Positions 16,441 through 24,830 of a stretch of DNA of 64,000 nt are shown here, in pieces. Each line of letters opens with the position of its first letter. Position 1 is the stretch's first letter. The notes beneath the pieces are model-generated. The model saw nothing but the letters and a program-made list of their open reading frames with translations, was not told the DNA's origin and did no database searches. The stretch spans positions 1,302,001-1,366,000 of the forward strand of contig OY762939.1 in assembly GCA_963666965.1 (NCBI GenBank), in the 5' to 3' direction. A program made the translations under genes and the position numbers. Source of the DNA: Proruminimicrobium sp963666965. GTDB taxonomy: Bacteria > Elusimicrobiota > Endomicrobiia > Endomicrobiales > Endomicrobiaceae.

Positions 16441-18879
16441 ATGTCAGACTACATTGTTAATGAAATTGAAAAAAAATGGCAAAAGATTTGGAAAGAAAAT
16501 AAAGTTTTTCATGCCGTGAAAGATTCGGCTAAAGAAAAATATTATCTTTTGGTAATGTTCCCGTATCCTTCGGGAAAACTTCATATGGGACACGTCAGAA
16601 ATTACAGCATAGGAGACGTTTTTGCAAGATTTAACAGAATGCAAGGCAAGAACGTAATACATCCTATAGGCTGGGATTCATTCGGACTTCCAGCCGAAAA
16701 TGCCGCAATAAAACACAACATACATCCTAAAAAATGGACTAAAGAAAATATAGCGCATATGGGCGAACAGCTCAAAATGCTCGGAATTTCTTACGACTGG
16801 GACAGAGAAATAGCAACATGCGATCCGGAATATTACAAATGGAACCAGTGGTTCTTTATCCAGATGTACAAAAAGGGGCTTGTATTTCGAAAATCTGCCA
16901 ACGTCAACTGGTGTCCTTCATGCAAAACGGTTCTTGCAAACGAACAGGTTAACCAGGGCAAATGCTGGAGATGCGACAGCACTGTGGAACAAAAAGAGCT
17001 TATACAGTGGTTTATAAAAATAACGGACTATGCCGATGAACTGCTTGAAGGCCATAAAGAACTTTCAGGCTGGCCGGAACAAGTCCTTTCCATGCAGAAA
17101 AATTGGATAGGCAAATCATACGGCGCAGAAATGGATTTTGCAATTGCAGATTCGGATAAAAAACTCAAAATATTTACCACAAGACCTGATACCGTGTTCG
17201 GAGTCACTTTTATGGTTGTTTCTCCGGAGCATTCAATAATAAAAGAATTTAAAGATAAGATAAAAAACATAAAAGAAGTAGAAGAATATGTCGTAAAAAG
17301 CGCAAGCAAATCAAATATAGAAAGATCTTCCGGCAAAGAAAAAACAGGCGTAAAACTTGAAGGCGTATACGCAGTTAATCCGGCCACAGGCAAAAATATT
17401 CCGATATTTACGGCAGATTACGTTTTGACAGGATACGGAACAGGCGCCATTATGGCAGTTCCGGCTCATGACCAGAGAGACTGGGATTTTGCAAAAAAAT
17501 ACGGAATTGAAATAACTGAAGTCATTAAAGGCGAAAATTCAGACATTGCGAAATCTGCTTTTGAAGAAGAAGGCGTTATAGTTAATTCCGGACAGTTTAA
17601 CGGAATAAAATCAACCGATGCAATAGATAAAATATCTTTATGGGTTGAAGAAAAAGGATACGGAAAAAGAACTACAAACTTTAAACTCAGAGAATGGCTT
17701 ATTTCAAGGCAGAGATACTGGGGAACTCCGATTCCGATGATACATTGTCCTAAATGCGGCATAGTTCCTGTTGATGAAAAAGATTTGCCTATAACTCTTC
17801 CCGAAAACATTAAATTTACCGATGACGGAAAATCTCCGCTTCAGGGATGCGATGAATTTGTTAATACAAAATGTCCAAAATGCGCAGGACCTGCCAAAAG
17901 AGAAACCGATACCATGGATACATTTGTAGATTCCTCCTGGTATTATGCAAGATATACGGATCCCAAAAACGATAAAAAACCTTTTGAATCCGATATCACA
18001 AATTACTGGCTGCCTGTAGACCAGTATATCGGCGGAATAGAACATGCATGCATGCATCTTATATATTCAAGATTCTGGCATAAAATAATGAGAGATCTCG
18101 GTCTTGTAAATACAAATGAGCCGTTTAAAAATCTTTTGACTCAAGGGATGGTTACGCTCGGCGGAAGCGCAATGTCAAAATCAAAAGGGAACATCGTAAG
18201 CCCGGATGAAATAATAGAAAAATACGGAGCTGATACGGCAAGACTTTTCATACTGTTTGCTGCGCCTCCGGAAAAACAGCTTGACTGGTCTGACGACGGA
18301 TTGGAAGGCTGCTGGAGATTTATAAACAGAGTATGGAGACTTCAGGAACTTGTAAAAACAAAATCGGAAATTCCTGCAACTGCTGAAGCTAAAGAAGCTT
18401 TGTTGAGAAGCATGCATTTAGGCATTAAAAAAGTAACTGAAGACATAGGCAAAGAACATCAGTTAAATACCGCCATATCCTCAGTTATGGAGCTTGTAAA
18501 CGCAATGTATGTTTACAAACACCACGGAAATGACGAAGGACTATCATTAAAAGTTTATGAAACTATAGTTCTTCTGCTTGCCCCTTTTACTCCGCATCTT
18601 TGCGAAGAAATATGGAGTCTTCTAGGCAAGAAAGAATTTGTTTCGGCGGCAAAATGGCCCCAATATGAAGAAAAATATATAAAACAGGATACCGTTGAAG
18701 TTCCGGTTCAGGTTAACGGAAAACTGAGAGGTAAAATTTTTATAAATGTTTCTTCAAACGAACAGGAAATAAAAGATTCTGTAATAAACGATGAAAAAAT
18801 AAAACCTGCCTTTGAAGGCAGACAGATAGTTAAATTCATTTATGTGCAGAATAAAATAATCAATATCGTAGTTAAATAA
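16441..18879 (+). CDS. leuS: Leucyl-tRNA synthetase
   Basis: The 812-residue class I synthetase charges tRNA-Leu. It shows the HIGH-type motif KLHMGHVRN, the zinc-binding CPSCKTVL...CWRCDS segment, the editing domain (TRPDTVFGVTFMV, GTGAIMAVPAHDQRDWDFA) and the KMSKS-type loop AMSKSKGN, followed by the anticodon-binding helices. I place the start at ATG 16441 rather than 16435: the AAAAAGGA ribosome-binding site ends one base before 16435 but seven bases before 16441. lptE follows after 13 bases, and holA further on, as in many bacteria where leuS-lptE-holA are neighbours. Confidence 0.96.
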   Translation: MSDYIVNEIEKKWQKIWKENKVFHAVKDSAKEKYYLLVMFPYPSGKLHMGHVRNYSIGDVFARFNRMQGKNVIHPIGWDSFGLPAENAAIKHNIHPKKWTKENIAHMGEQLKMLGISYDWDREIATCDPEYYKWNQWFFIQMYKKGLVFRKSANVNWCPSCKTVLANEQVNQGKCWRCDSTVEQKELIQWFIKITDYADELLEGHKELSGWPEQVLSMQKNWIGKSYGAEMDFAIADSDKKLKIFTTRPDTVFGVTFMVVSPEHSIIKEFKDKIKNIKEVEEYVVKSASKSNIERSSGKEKTGVKLEGVYAVNPATGKNIPIFTADYVLTGYGTGAIMAVPAHDQRDWDFAKKYGIEITEVIKGENSDIAKSAFEEEGVIVNSGQFNGIKSTDAIDKISLWVEEKGYGKRTTNFKLREWLISRQRYWGTPIPMIHCPKCGIVPVDEKDLPITLPENIKFTDDGKSPLQGCDEFVNTKCPKCAGPAKRETDTMDTFVDSSWYYARYTDPKNDKKPFESDITNYWLPVDQYIGGIEHACMHLIYSRFWHKIMRDLGLVNTNEPFKNLLTQGMVTLGGSAMSKSKGNIVSPDEIIEKYGADTARLFILFAAPPEKQLDWSDDGLEGCWRFINRVWRLQELVKTKSEIPATAEAKEALLRSMHLGIKKVTEDIGKEHQLNTAISSVMELVNAMYVYKHHGNDEGLSLKVYETIVLLLAPFTPHLCEEIWSLLGKKEFVSAAKWPQYEEKYIKQDTVEVPVQVNGKLRGKIFINVSSNEQEIKDSVINDEKIKPAFEGRQIVKFIYVQNKIINIVVK

Positions 18880-18892
18880 AACCGGAGGGAAA

Positions 18893-19450
18893 ATGAAAAA
18901 ATTACTGTCTTTTGTAATAATATTTTTGGGTTTTGCGGCAATAGGATGCGACAGTCCTTACCAGCCTGCGCCTCAAATTCTTCCGGCTTACATAAAAAAG
19001 ATTTATGTCCGCCCTGTAGTAAACAATACAAACCAGTACGGACTTGAAGATAAGCTTACAAAGGCGATAATAGATGAATTTATGAGCGACGGAAGATTAT
19101 CTCTTATGTCGAATGAAAACGAAGCTGACGGCGTTTTAGTATGCGAAATAAAGAAATATATTCTGCAGCCTTTGACATACGACGCGAATATGGTGACTGA
19201 ACAATATAAACTGTGGATTTTGGTCAATGTATATTTTATAGATAAACATGAAAATGTAACTCTCTGGGTTGAACCTAATATGGAAGGAATACAGATATAT
19301 GCAGATGCCGTTAAAGTAGGATTCGGCGGAATGACCGAAGAACAGGCAAGAGAATATATATACGATAAACTTTCAAGAGATATAGTCAGAAGAACTGTCA
19401 GCGGGTTTGGAGCGGCGTCGGGGATATCTGAGCGAAAAGTCCAAGAGTAA
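18893..19450 (+). CDS. lptE: LptE-like LPS-assembly lipoprotein
   Basis: The 185-residue protein has a lipoprotein signal (MKKLLSFVIIFLGFAAIGC, lipobox AIGC) and then the LptE-type segment IKKIYVRPVVNNTNQYGLEDKL with TKAIIDEFMSDGRLSL. LptE plugs the LptD barrel that delivers lipopolysaccharide to the outer leaflet, so this supports an outer membrane with LPS. The GGAGG ribosome-binding site lies just upstream. Position directly after leuS matches the common leuS-lptE-holA order, although here a foreign gene has come between lptE and holA. Sequence conservation in this family is weak, so the name rests on motif and context together. Confidence 0.82.
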   Translation: MKKLLSFVIIFLGFAAIGCDSPYQPAPQILPAYIKKIYVRPVVNNTNQYGLEDKLTKAIIDEFMSDGRLSLMSNENEADGVLVCEIKKYILQPLTYDANMVTEQYKLWILVNVYFIDKHENVTLWVEPNMEGIQIYADAVKVGFGGMTEEQAREYIYDKLSRDIVRRTVSGFGAASGISERKVQE

Positions 19451-19485
19451 TTTATAACGCCATTGCTCTTTGGTTTATAATAAAT

Positions 19486-19550
19486 AAAATTTCAAAACTT
19501 ATGTGCCGTACGCTCCGCTTCACTTAACGCACACTGCGTCTTGAAATTTT
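19486..19550. repeat. Imperfect palindromic element, left copy, downstream of lptE
   Basis: Perfect 10-base arms AAAATTTCAA (19486-19495) and TTGAAATTTT (19541-19550) enclose a 45-base core. Read on the minus strand the core contains GCAGTGTGCGTTAAGTGAA and GGCACATAAG, which recur in the right copy at 20311-20344. On the plus strand the right arm runs straight into seven T residues, so the element could also terminate lptE transcription. Confidence 0.7.
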
Positions 19551-19573
19551 TTTATTCTAATTCCAAACAATCA

Positions 19574-20245
19574 ATGGCTAACAACAAAAGCTGTTTTTGG
19601 CATAGGATAAACAAAGTGGATTTTCAAGAAATTTATAATCTTATGGTAGATTTAGGAAAAGAAAGACCTATATTTTATTCTGAAGGTGATTTTAAAGTTG
19701 CATTATGTCAGAAAATTGCATCATCTCCTGAAATAAATAAAAAATATAATTTTAAAATTAGAGCTGAATTTCCGATATCATATGCTGATAAAAGTATAGA
19801 TATCGTACTTATTGATACAGAAAATAGAAAATATGCTATAGAATTAAAATATCTGAAACAGAAATATGGTGAAGTTGTATATAATGAAGAATCTTTTAAT
19901 TTTATAACTTCTGATGCTTCAACAGAGAAAATGTTTAGATATTACAAAGATGTTGAAAAGTTACAAGATTTACTTAAAAAAGACTCTAGATTTGAAAAAG
20001 CTTATGCTATATTACTTACTAATAATGATTTTTTTTATAATGATAAGTATTGTTTAAAATATGAGGATAATGACAGAAAAGTAATATATCAATATAAAAA
20101 ATATACTGAAAATAAATTAATTGCCGAAAATGCAAAGATAAATATTCCATACAAAATACAATGGCACCCATATTCTGATAAAATAAAAGATAAAGATGGA
20201 AAAAATATAGAATTAAAATTTTTGATAAATGAAGTTAAAAAGTAG
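19574..20245 (+). CDS. Small PD-(D/E)XK nuclease-like protein, probably acquired
   Basis: The 223-residue protein contains a restriction-endonuclease-like signature: GDFKVALCQKI (possible N-terminal helix), then SIDIVLIDTENRKYAIELKY, in which D and E-x-K are spaced as in a PD-(D/E)XK active site. The remainder is Lys/Tyr/Asn-rich with no other motif I recognise. Base composition is markedly more AT-rich than neighbours, with TTA and AAT/TAT codons, suggesting transfer. It lies between inverted palindromic repeats and interrupts the usual lptE-holA adjacency. I chose ATG 19574: the in-frame TTG at 19541 sits inside the repeat arm. No clear ribosome-binding site is visible. Function (defence, repair or selfish element) is unknown. 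Confidence 0.65.
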   Translation: MANNKSCFWHRINKVDFQEIYNLMVDLGKERPIFYSEGDFKVALCQKIASSPEINKKYNFKIRAEFPISYADKSIDIVLIDTENRKYAIELKYLKQKYGEVVYNEESFNFITSDASTEKMFRYYKDVEKLQDLLKKDSRFEKAYAILLTNNDFFYNDKYCLKYEDNDRKVIYQYKKYTENKLIAENAKINIPYKIQWHPYSDKIKDKDGKNIELKFLINEVKK

Positions 20246-20303
20246 AAATATATTCTTACAACTGTCGTGTCGTTAGACTTTAAAGTTTTGTGCGAACCGA
20301 GTG

Positions 20304-20354
20304 ATTTTGCGACCGCAGTGTACGTAAGTGAAACGGTACATAAGGAAGCAAAAT
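20304..20354. repeat. Imperfect palindromic element, right copy, inverted relative to the left copy
   Basis: Arms ATTTTGC (20304-20310) and GCAAAAT (20348-20354) enclose a core with GCAGTGTACGTAAGTGAA and GGTACATAAG, homologous to the left copy in inverted orientation. The arms differ between the two copies yet each is self-complementary, and inner TGTACG/CGGTACA can also pair. Confidence 0.7.
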
Positions 20355-20380
20355 ATGAAGGTGTAGCCATGATGTTGGGG

Positions 20381-20405
20381 ACATAATATTTCCGAAATAT
20401 TATGT
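20381..20405. repeat. 25-base near-perfect palindrome upstream of holA
   Basis: ACATAATATTT (20381-20391) and AAATATTATGT (20395-20405) are exact reverse complements around CCG. No T-run follows, so it is not a standard terminator. An outer inverted pair, GACTTTAAA (about 20277-20285) and TTTAAAGTC (about 20413-20421), encloses both this palindrome and the right repeat, suggesting one larger multi-armed element. The rest of 20246-20439 has nothing else I can identify. Confidence 0.7.
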
Positions 20406-20439
20406 TGGATATTTAAAGTCGTTATAGGTAAGGGGAAAA

Positions 20440-21459
20440 ATGGGGTTCATAACATATCAGGCATTTCAAAAACATTTACAGGGAAAAACTCTTGCTCCGA
20501 TTTATTTATTTGCCGGGGACGAGCAGTATTTTATAGACAGCTGCTTAAAAAGCATTGAAGCAAAACTTGCCGTTGATTCTCTTAACAGGGAAGTGTTTCA
20601 AGCGCCGGATCTTGAAGGAAAAACCGTTTCAGAGGCTGTTCAGACTCTTCCGTTTTTAGGCGATAAAAGACTTATTATTTTAAAACTTGCCCATAAGTTA
20701 AATAATCCTGATTATGATTTTATAGAAAAATTGATAGAAAATCCCGTTGATACGACGTGTTTTGTAATTTTAATTCCCGAAAAACCTAAAGATGTAAAAA
20801 AAAGAAAAGACTTAATTGAACTTTGCACTTCATCTAAAGCGTGCGTTGCCGTGGACTGCAAAAAAATTTATGATTCCGAAGCCGTAAAATTCGTCAAATC
20901 CGAATTTGCAAGAAGAAAAAAACTTATAAATGATGATCTGGCCGAAAGAATTGTTGACGAAACCGGCGCAGATTTGATGAGCCTGTCAAATGAAATAGAG
21001 AAAATATGCATCTATCTCGGCAATGATAATAACAAAGTTTCGGAAGAAACATTTTTAAAGATAAGCGGCTGGACTAAAGAAATAAACGATTTTGCCCTCG
21101 GAGGGGAAATCGAAGCAAAAAATCTGAAAGAATCGCTGTTCATACTTGAAAAAATGCTTATCGCAGGAGAAGAACACATAAAAATACTTTTCCAGATATC
21201 ATCAACCGTAAGAAAACTTCTTATGGTAAAAAGCCTTATTGAAGAAAAAAACTATAACCCTTTGGACGCAGCTTCCGCCGCAAGAATTTACAACAGCTAT
21301 TTTGCGTCAATATTTTTAAGAAATATTTCAAAATATAAACTTGCCCATTTAAAAGCATGCATTCCTAAAATCTTAGCCGCAGACATTGCGATGAAAACAA
21401 AATCGCAGTATGACAAAACTCTGCTCTTGGAAAATCTTATTATTTTTATATGCGGATAG
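20440..21459 (+). CDS. holA: DNA polymerase III subunit delta
   Basis: The 339-residue clamp-loader subunit opens the beta clamp. It shows the HolA pattern: APIYLFAGDEQYFIDSCLKSIE at the start, SEAVQTLPFLGDKRLIIL, FVILIPEKPKDVKKRKDL, and the C-terminal helical domain (AGEEHIKILFQISSTVRKL, AHLKACIPKILAADIAMK, LLLENLIIFI). A GTAAGGGGAAAAA ribosome-binding region precedes the ATG. It normally follows lptE directly; here about 1 kb of inserted DNA intervenes. It ends one base from the convergent uvrC stop, with no terminator between them. Confidence 0.92.
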   Translation: MGFITYQAFQKHLQGKTLAPIYLFAGDEQYFIDSCLKSIEAKLAVDSLNREVFQAPDLEGKTVSEAVQTLPFLGDKRLIILKLAHKLNNPDYDFIEKLIENPVDTTCFVILIPEKPKDVKKRKDLIELCTSSKACVAVDCKKIYDSEAVKFVKSEFARRKKLINDDLAERIVDETGADLMSLSNEIEKICIYLGNDNNKVSEETFLKISGWTKEINDFALGGEIEAKNLKESLFILEKMLIAGEEHIKILFQISSTVRKLLMVKSLIEEKNYNPLDAASAARIYNSYFASIFLRNISKYKLAHLKACIPKILAADIAMKTKSQYDKTLLLENLIIFICG

Positions 21460-22761
21460 TTAACCTTCAATAAATTTTTTGCTTCTTAAGAGTTTGTGAT
21501 ATGTTATTGCAAATCTGTGTGCTTCGTCTCGGATAGCCTGCAAAACTCTTAAAGCGTATGAATTTGCCGGAAGTTTTACGGAAGCTGATTTGCCCATAAT
21601 AAAAATTTCTTCTTCCTGTTTTGCCAGAGAAATCAAAGGTATATAAATCCCTATCTCGTTTAACGCCTGTTCGGCGTAGGCCAGCTGTCCCTTTCCTCCG
21701 TCTATTATTATTAAATCGGGAAACTTTTCGTTTTTGCGTATTATAGACGAATATCTTCTGAAAACGACTTCTTTTATCATTGCAAAATCATTGATCTGGT
21801 TTACAGTCTTTATTTTAAATCTTTTATAACCGCTTTTATTCGGTTTTCCGTTTACAAACTGAACCATTGAACCTACTGGATTTGTTCCGGCAGTATTTGA
21901 GATATCAAAACATTCCATAACGTTTGGCAGCTGTTTTAATCTTAATTTTTCTTTTAATTCCAAAAGAGCGTCAGTCTTTAAAATATACTGGTTAAGTTCT
22001 TCAAGTTCAATTCTGCTTACCGAAACTCTTTCAGCCATAGACCGTATCGCAAAAAGTCTGTCTCTTAGATCTTTAGCTTTTTCATACTGCTGTTCGCCGC
22101 TTGCCTGCTTCATCTGTTTTTCCCAGACTGATTCAAGACTTCTGAATTTTCCTTTTAAAAAGAGTTCAAGCTCTTTGAGATTGTTTTTATAATCATCCGA
22201 AGTTATATGCCCCATGCAAGGGCCGTAACACAGATGCGTATGATAATAAAGGCATGATTTTACTTTTGCAGGATCCGGCTGTTCTTTTTGTGAAAAAGAA
22301 AGTTTACAAGGCCTTATTTTAAAAATTTTATTGAGCCAAAAAATCAGTTTTTTTATGTATGTCACCTGAGGATAAGGACCGAAATAAAGAGCGCCGTCAT
22401 TAAGCATTTTTCTTGACATTATAAGGCGGGGAAAATCTTCGTTTACTGTAAGTTTTATGAAAGGATAAGATTTATCGTCCTTCCACATTGCGTTAAAATG
22501 AGGCTGTATTTTTTTTATAAGGTCTCTTTCAAGGATTAGAGCTTCTCTTTCTGAAGAGCATAAAATGTAGTTTATAGTTTTCATCGCCGTAATTATAGAC
22601 GATGATTTGCTGTTTGTATCGGAATGAAAATAAGAAGTTATTCTGTTTTTTAAATCTTTTGCTTTGCCGACGTATATTATGTTTGCCGCCGTATCTCTCA
22701 TCAGATATACGCCGGGAAGATGCGGAATGTTTTTTGTGTAATCTTCAGCTGTTTTTTGCAT
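21460..22761 (-). CDS. uvrC: Excinuclease ABC subunit C lacking the C-terminal helix-hairpin-helix domain
   Basis: The 433-residue protein has the GIY-YIG nuclease domain (PGVYLMRDTAANIIYVGKAKDLKNR), a Cys-containing segment (CLYYHTHLCYGPCMGHI), a UVR motif (EQQYEKAKDLRDRLFAIR) and the RNase H-like second nuclease domain (ECFDISNTAG, LIIIDGGKGQL, AHRFAITYH). It ends right after that, at LLRSKKFIEG. Typical UvrC is about 600 residues and carries a terminal (HhH)2 DNA-binding domain that is absent here. The stop abuts the holA stop. Both catalytic domains look intact, so incision may still occur with altered damage binding. It overlaps murJ by 17 bases. Confidence 0.9.
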   Translation of the reverse strand: MQKTAEDYTKNIPHLPGVYLMRDTAANIIYVGKAKDLKNRITSYFHSDTNSKSSSIITAMKTINYILCSSEREALILERDLIKKIQPHFNAMWKDDKSYPFIKLTVNEDFPRLIMSRKMLNDGALYFGPYPQVTYIKKLIFWLNKIFKIRPCKLSFSQKEQPDPAKVKSCLYYHTHLCYGPCMGHITSDDYKNNLKELELFLKGKFRSLESVWEKQMKQASGEQQYEKAKDLRDRLFAIRSMAERVSVSRIELEELNQYILKTDALLELKEKLRLKQLPNVMECFDISNTAGTNPVGSMVQFVNGKPNKSGYKRFKIKTVNQINDFAMIKEVVFRRYSSIIRKNEKFPDLIIIDGGKGQLAYAEQALNEIGIYIPLISLAKQEEEIFIMGKSASVKLPANSYALRVLQAIRDEAHRFAITYHKLLRSKKFIEG

Positions 22762-24301
22762 AATATTTTCTTAAAAAAGCCGACAACAATTGTTCTATTT
22801 CCGGCGATTTTATAAGTTTTGACACCGCTATGAATACTAAAAGGCCTGCAATAATCGCAATTGTCAGAGACAAAAACAGAGGTATTTTAATTTGTATTAT
22901 AAAATAACAGACAATGCCCATAACAGCCGAAGCTGTCAAATTTTTAAAAGTGGAATTGAGAATTTTATAAATTCCTATGCGTCCTATTTGAATTCTTAAT
23001 TTATATAAAAGCATTATTGAATTTATATAAGCGCATATTGAAGTGGCAAGAGCAAGACCGCCTACTCCCAGAGGCTGCATAAGAATTATACATAAAAGCA
23101 CATGTATCAGCATTACCACAAAAGCAATTTTTACAGGTGTTTTCGTATTCTGAAAAGAAAAAAATGTATTTGCCAGAATTTTTGCTATCGCATAGGCCGG
23201 AAGCCCAAGAGAATAATAAAGCAGCGCGCTGTTTGTAACTAACGAGGCGGCATGATCAAATCTTCCGCGTTCAAACAATACTTTTATTATAGGAAGTCCC
23301 AAAACTATTAAGGCTACGGTCGCGGGAATTAACAATACTATTGAAAATCTTATAGAAACATTTAGAGTTTCTTTCATATCTTCTATGTTTTTTTGAGCAA
23401 CCGATTTGGACATCATAGGCAGAGACACTGTGGCAAGAGCAAGCCCGAAAATAGCAAGAGGAAGCTGCATAAGACGGTTTGAATAATATAATGCCGTAAT
23501 AGAACCGTTGCCTAAAAATGATGCGCATATCGTATCCACAAAAGTATTAATCTGGTCTACCGATATGCCGATAACAGAAGGTATCATAAGAAAAAATATT
23601 TTTTTTAAACCGGGATGATTAAAATTAAAATCCAATTTTAAATGCCAGCCGAGCTGTTTCAAATAAGGATACTGATAAATAAAATGAAGAAGGGCTCCGA
23701 ATATTACGCTTATCGCAAGCCCTTTTATTTTATCGCCGGGAAGCAAAAACGGCGCGATTGCAACAACATACACTATTTCGGCAACGCTCAATCCTGCCGG
23801 CGCAATTGCAGGTATAAAAAATGAATTAAGAGTATTTAGAAGAGCAAGAAGTATTGAAGCAAGACATATAAAAACAAGAAACGGAAACATTAAACGGGTA
23901 AGTTCTATAGTAAGCTGCAGTTTCTCAGGATCTGAAGTAAAACCCCATGCTATGATTTTTACAAGAAGGGGGGCAAAAAACATTCCCAAGACAGTAAATA
24001 CAGTGGTTATAAGAAGAAGAGAAGTAAATACTACGTTTATAAGTTTCTGTGTTTCAGCTTTTGTCTTTGTATGAAGATATTCCGAAAATACAGGTATAAA
24101 AGCTACCGAAAACGAACCTTCTCCAAGCATACGTCTTATTAAATTCGGAATTCGAAATGCGGCATAAAATGCGTCAGCTACAAGCCCGGCTCCGAATAAA
24201 TAAGCTACAAGCATATCTCTTACGTATCCGAAAATTCTGGATATTGTAGTTCCTACGCTTACGCTTCCTATATGTTTAACTATATTTTTATTTTCACTCA
24301 T
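22745..24301 (-). CDS. murJ: Lipid II flippase MurJ (MviN)
   Basis: The 518-residue polytopic protein (about 14 membrane helices, MOP superfamily) moves lipid II across the inner membrane for peptidoglycan synthesis. Family motifs are clear: SVSVGTTISRIFGYVRDMLVA, ADAFYAAFRIPNLIRRMLGEGSF, AFIPVFSEYL, and ALYYSNRLMQLPLAIFGLALATV. Its ATG at 24301 lies only 10 bases from a TATAAT box, so the transcript may start almost at the initiation codon. The rpsT terminator lies just upstream. The 3' end overlaps uvrC by 17 bases, indicating co-transcription. Confidence 0.95.
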   Translation of the reverse strand: MSENKNIVKHIGSVSVGTTISRIFGYVRDMLVAYLFGAGLVADAFYAAFRIPNLIRRMLGEGSFSVAFIPVFSEYLHTKTKAETQKLINVVFTSLLLITTVFTVLGMFFAPLLVKIIAWGFTSDPEKLQLTIELTRLMFPFLVFICLASILLALLNTLNSFFIPAIAPAGLSVAEIVYVVAIAPFLLPGDKIKGLAISVIFGALLHFIYQYPYLKQLGWHLKLDFNFNHPGLKKIFFLMIPSVIGISVDQINTFVDTICASFLGNGSITALYYSNRLMQLPLAIFGLALATVSLPMMSKSVAQKNIEDMKETLNVSIRFSIVLLIPATVALIVLGLPIIKVLFERGRFDHAASLVTNSALLYYSLGLPAYAIAKILANTFFSFQNTKTPVKIAFVVMLIHVLLCIILMQPLGVGGLALATSICAYINSIMLLYKLRIQIGRIGIYKILNSTFKNLTASAVMGIVCYFIIQIKIPLFLSLTIAIIAGLLVFIAVSKLIKSPEIEQLLSAFLRKYYAKNS

Positions 24302-24310
24302 GATGTTTTG

Positions 24311-24316
24311 ATTATA
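24311..24316 (-). promoter_or_regulatory. -10 box of the murJ-uvrC promoter
   Basis: A perfect TATAAT on the minus strand ends at 24311, ten bases before the murJ ATG at 24301. No good -35 is seen at the proper distance (only a GGTTAA-like sequence). Predicted leader is about 3 bases. Confidence 0.45.
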
Positions 24317-24345
24317 CTAAAATAATATTTGCTTAACCATTAATG

Positions 24346-24390
24346 CAAAAAAAAAGAAGATACCGTTTGATTCAAACAATATCTTCTTTT
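24346..24390 (-). terminator. Intrinsic terminator of rpsT
   Basis: Read on the minus strand, AAGAAGATA (24388-24380) pairs with TATCTTCTT (24362-24354), with a further inner GTTTG/CAAAC pair, followed by a run of about nine T residues. It lies just after the rpsT stop at 24402. Confidence 0.85.
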
Positions 24391-24401
24391 TATGATTGCG
24401 T

Positions 24402-24677
24402 TTATATTGAAGAAACTAACTTTGAAAGTCTTGCTTTCTGGTTTGCCGCTGCATTTTTGTGAATTACATTTTTCTTTTTTGCCTTATCCCATTCAGAAAA
24501 AGCCATATTGAGAACTTTCAATGCCGTCTCTTTATCGTTTGCTTTTACTGCGGCTTCAACTTTTTTAGCAAGTGATTTTATTTTGCTTTTTGTCGCCGTA
24601 TTTCTGGCGGTTCTTTTTTCTGTCTTTCTTACTTCTTTAAGAGCTGAAGTATGTCTTCCTGTTTTTAACTTTGCCAT
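24402..24677 (-). CDS. rpsT: 30S ribosomal protein S20
   Basis: The 91-residue, very basic protein binds 16S rRNA early in 30S assembly. It shows the S20 pattern: MAKLKTGRHTSALKEVRKTEKRTARN, then KIKSLAKKVEAAVKANDKETA, and a helical KNVIHKNAAANQKARLSKLVSS ending. The ATG is preceded by a GGGGGAT ribosome-binding site. It is monocistronic, with its own promoter (24719-24747) and terminator (24346-24390). Confidence 0.95.
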   Translation of the reverse strand: MAKLKTGRHTSALKEVRKTEKRTARNTATKSKIKSLAKKVEAAVKANDKETALKVLNMAFSEWDKAKKKNVIHKNAAANQKARLSKLVSSI

Positions 24678-24718
24678 TATATCCCCCGTTATTATTTAAA
24701 ACTTAAACTAAGAATTGG

Positions 24719-24747
24719 ATTTTACATTATTTTATGCACGGAGTCAA
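24719..24747 (-). promoter_or_regulatory. rpsT promoter
   Basis: On the minus strand TTGACT (24747-24742) and TAAAAT (24724-24719) are 17 bases apart, with start expected near 24712 and a leader of about 35 bases that contains the GGGGG ribosome-binding site. Confidence 0.7.
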
Positions 24748-24769
24748 TATCTTATTTTAAATTTTTTAT

Positions 24770-24798
24770 TTGTTTTTTTCGGAATAAAAAATTATAAT
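24770..24798 (+). promoter_or_regulatory. Promoter of the PIN-PhoH gene
   Basis: TTGTTT (24770-24775) and TATAAT (24793-24798) are separated by 17 bases. The leader to ATG 24831 carries a GGGGG ribosome-binding site at about 24822-24826. Confidence 0.65.
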
Positions 24799-24830
24799 GA
24801 TATCAAGTAAATATTCTATTTGGGGGTATT

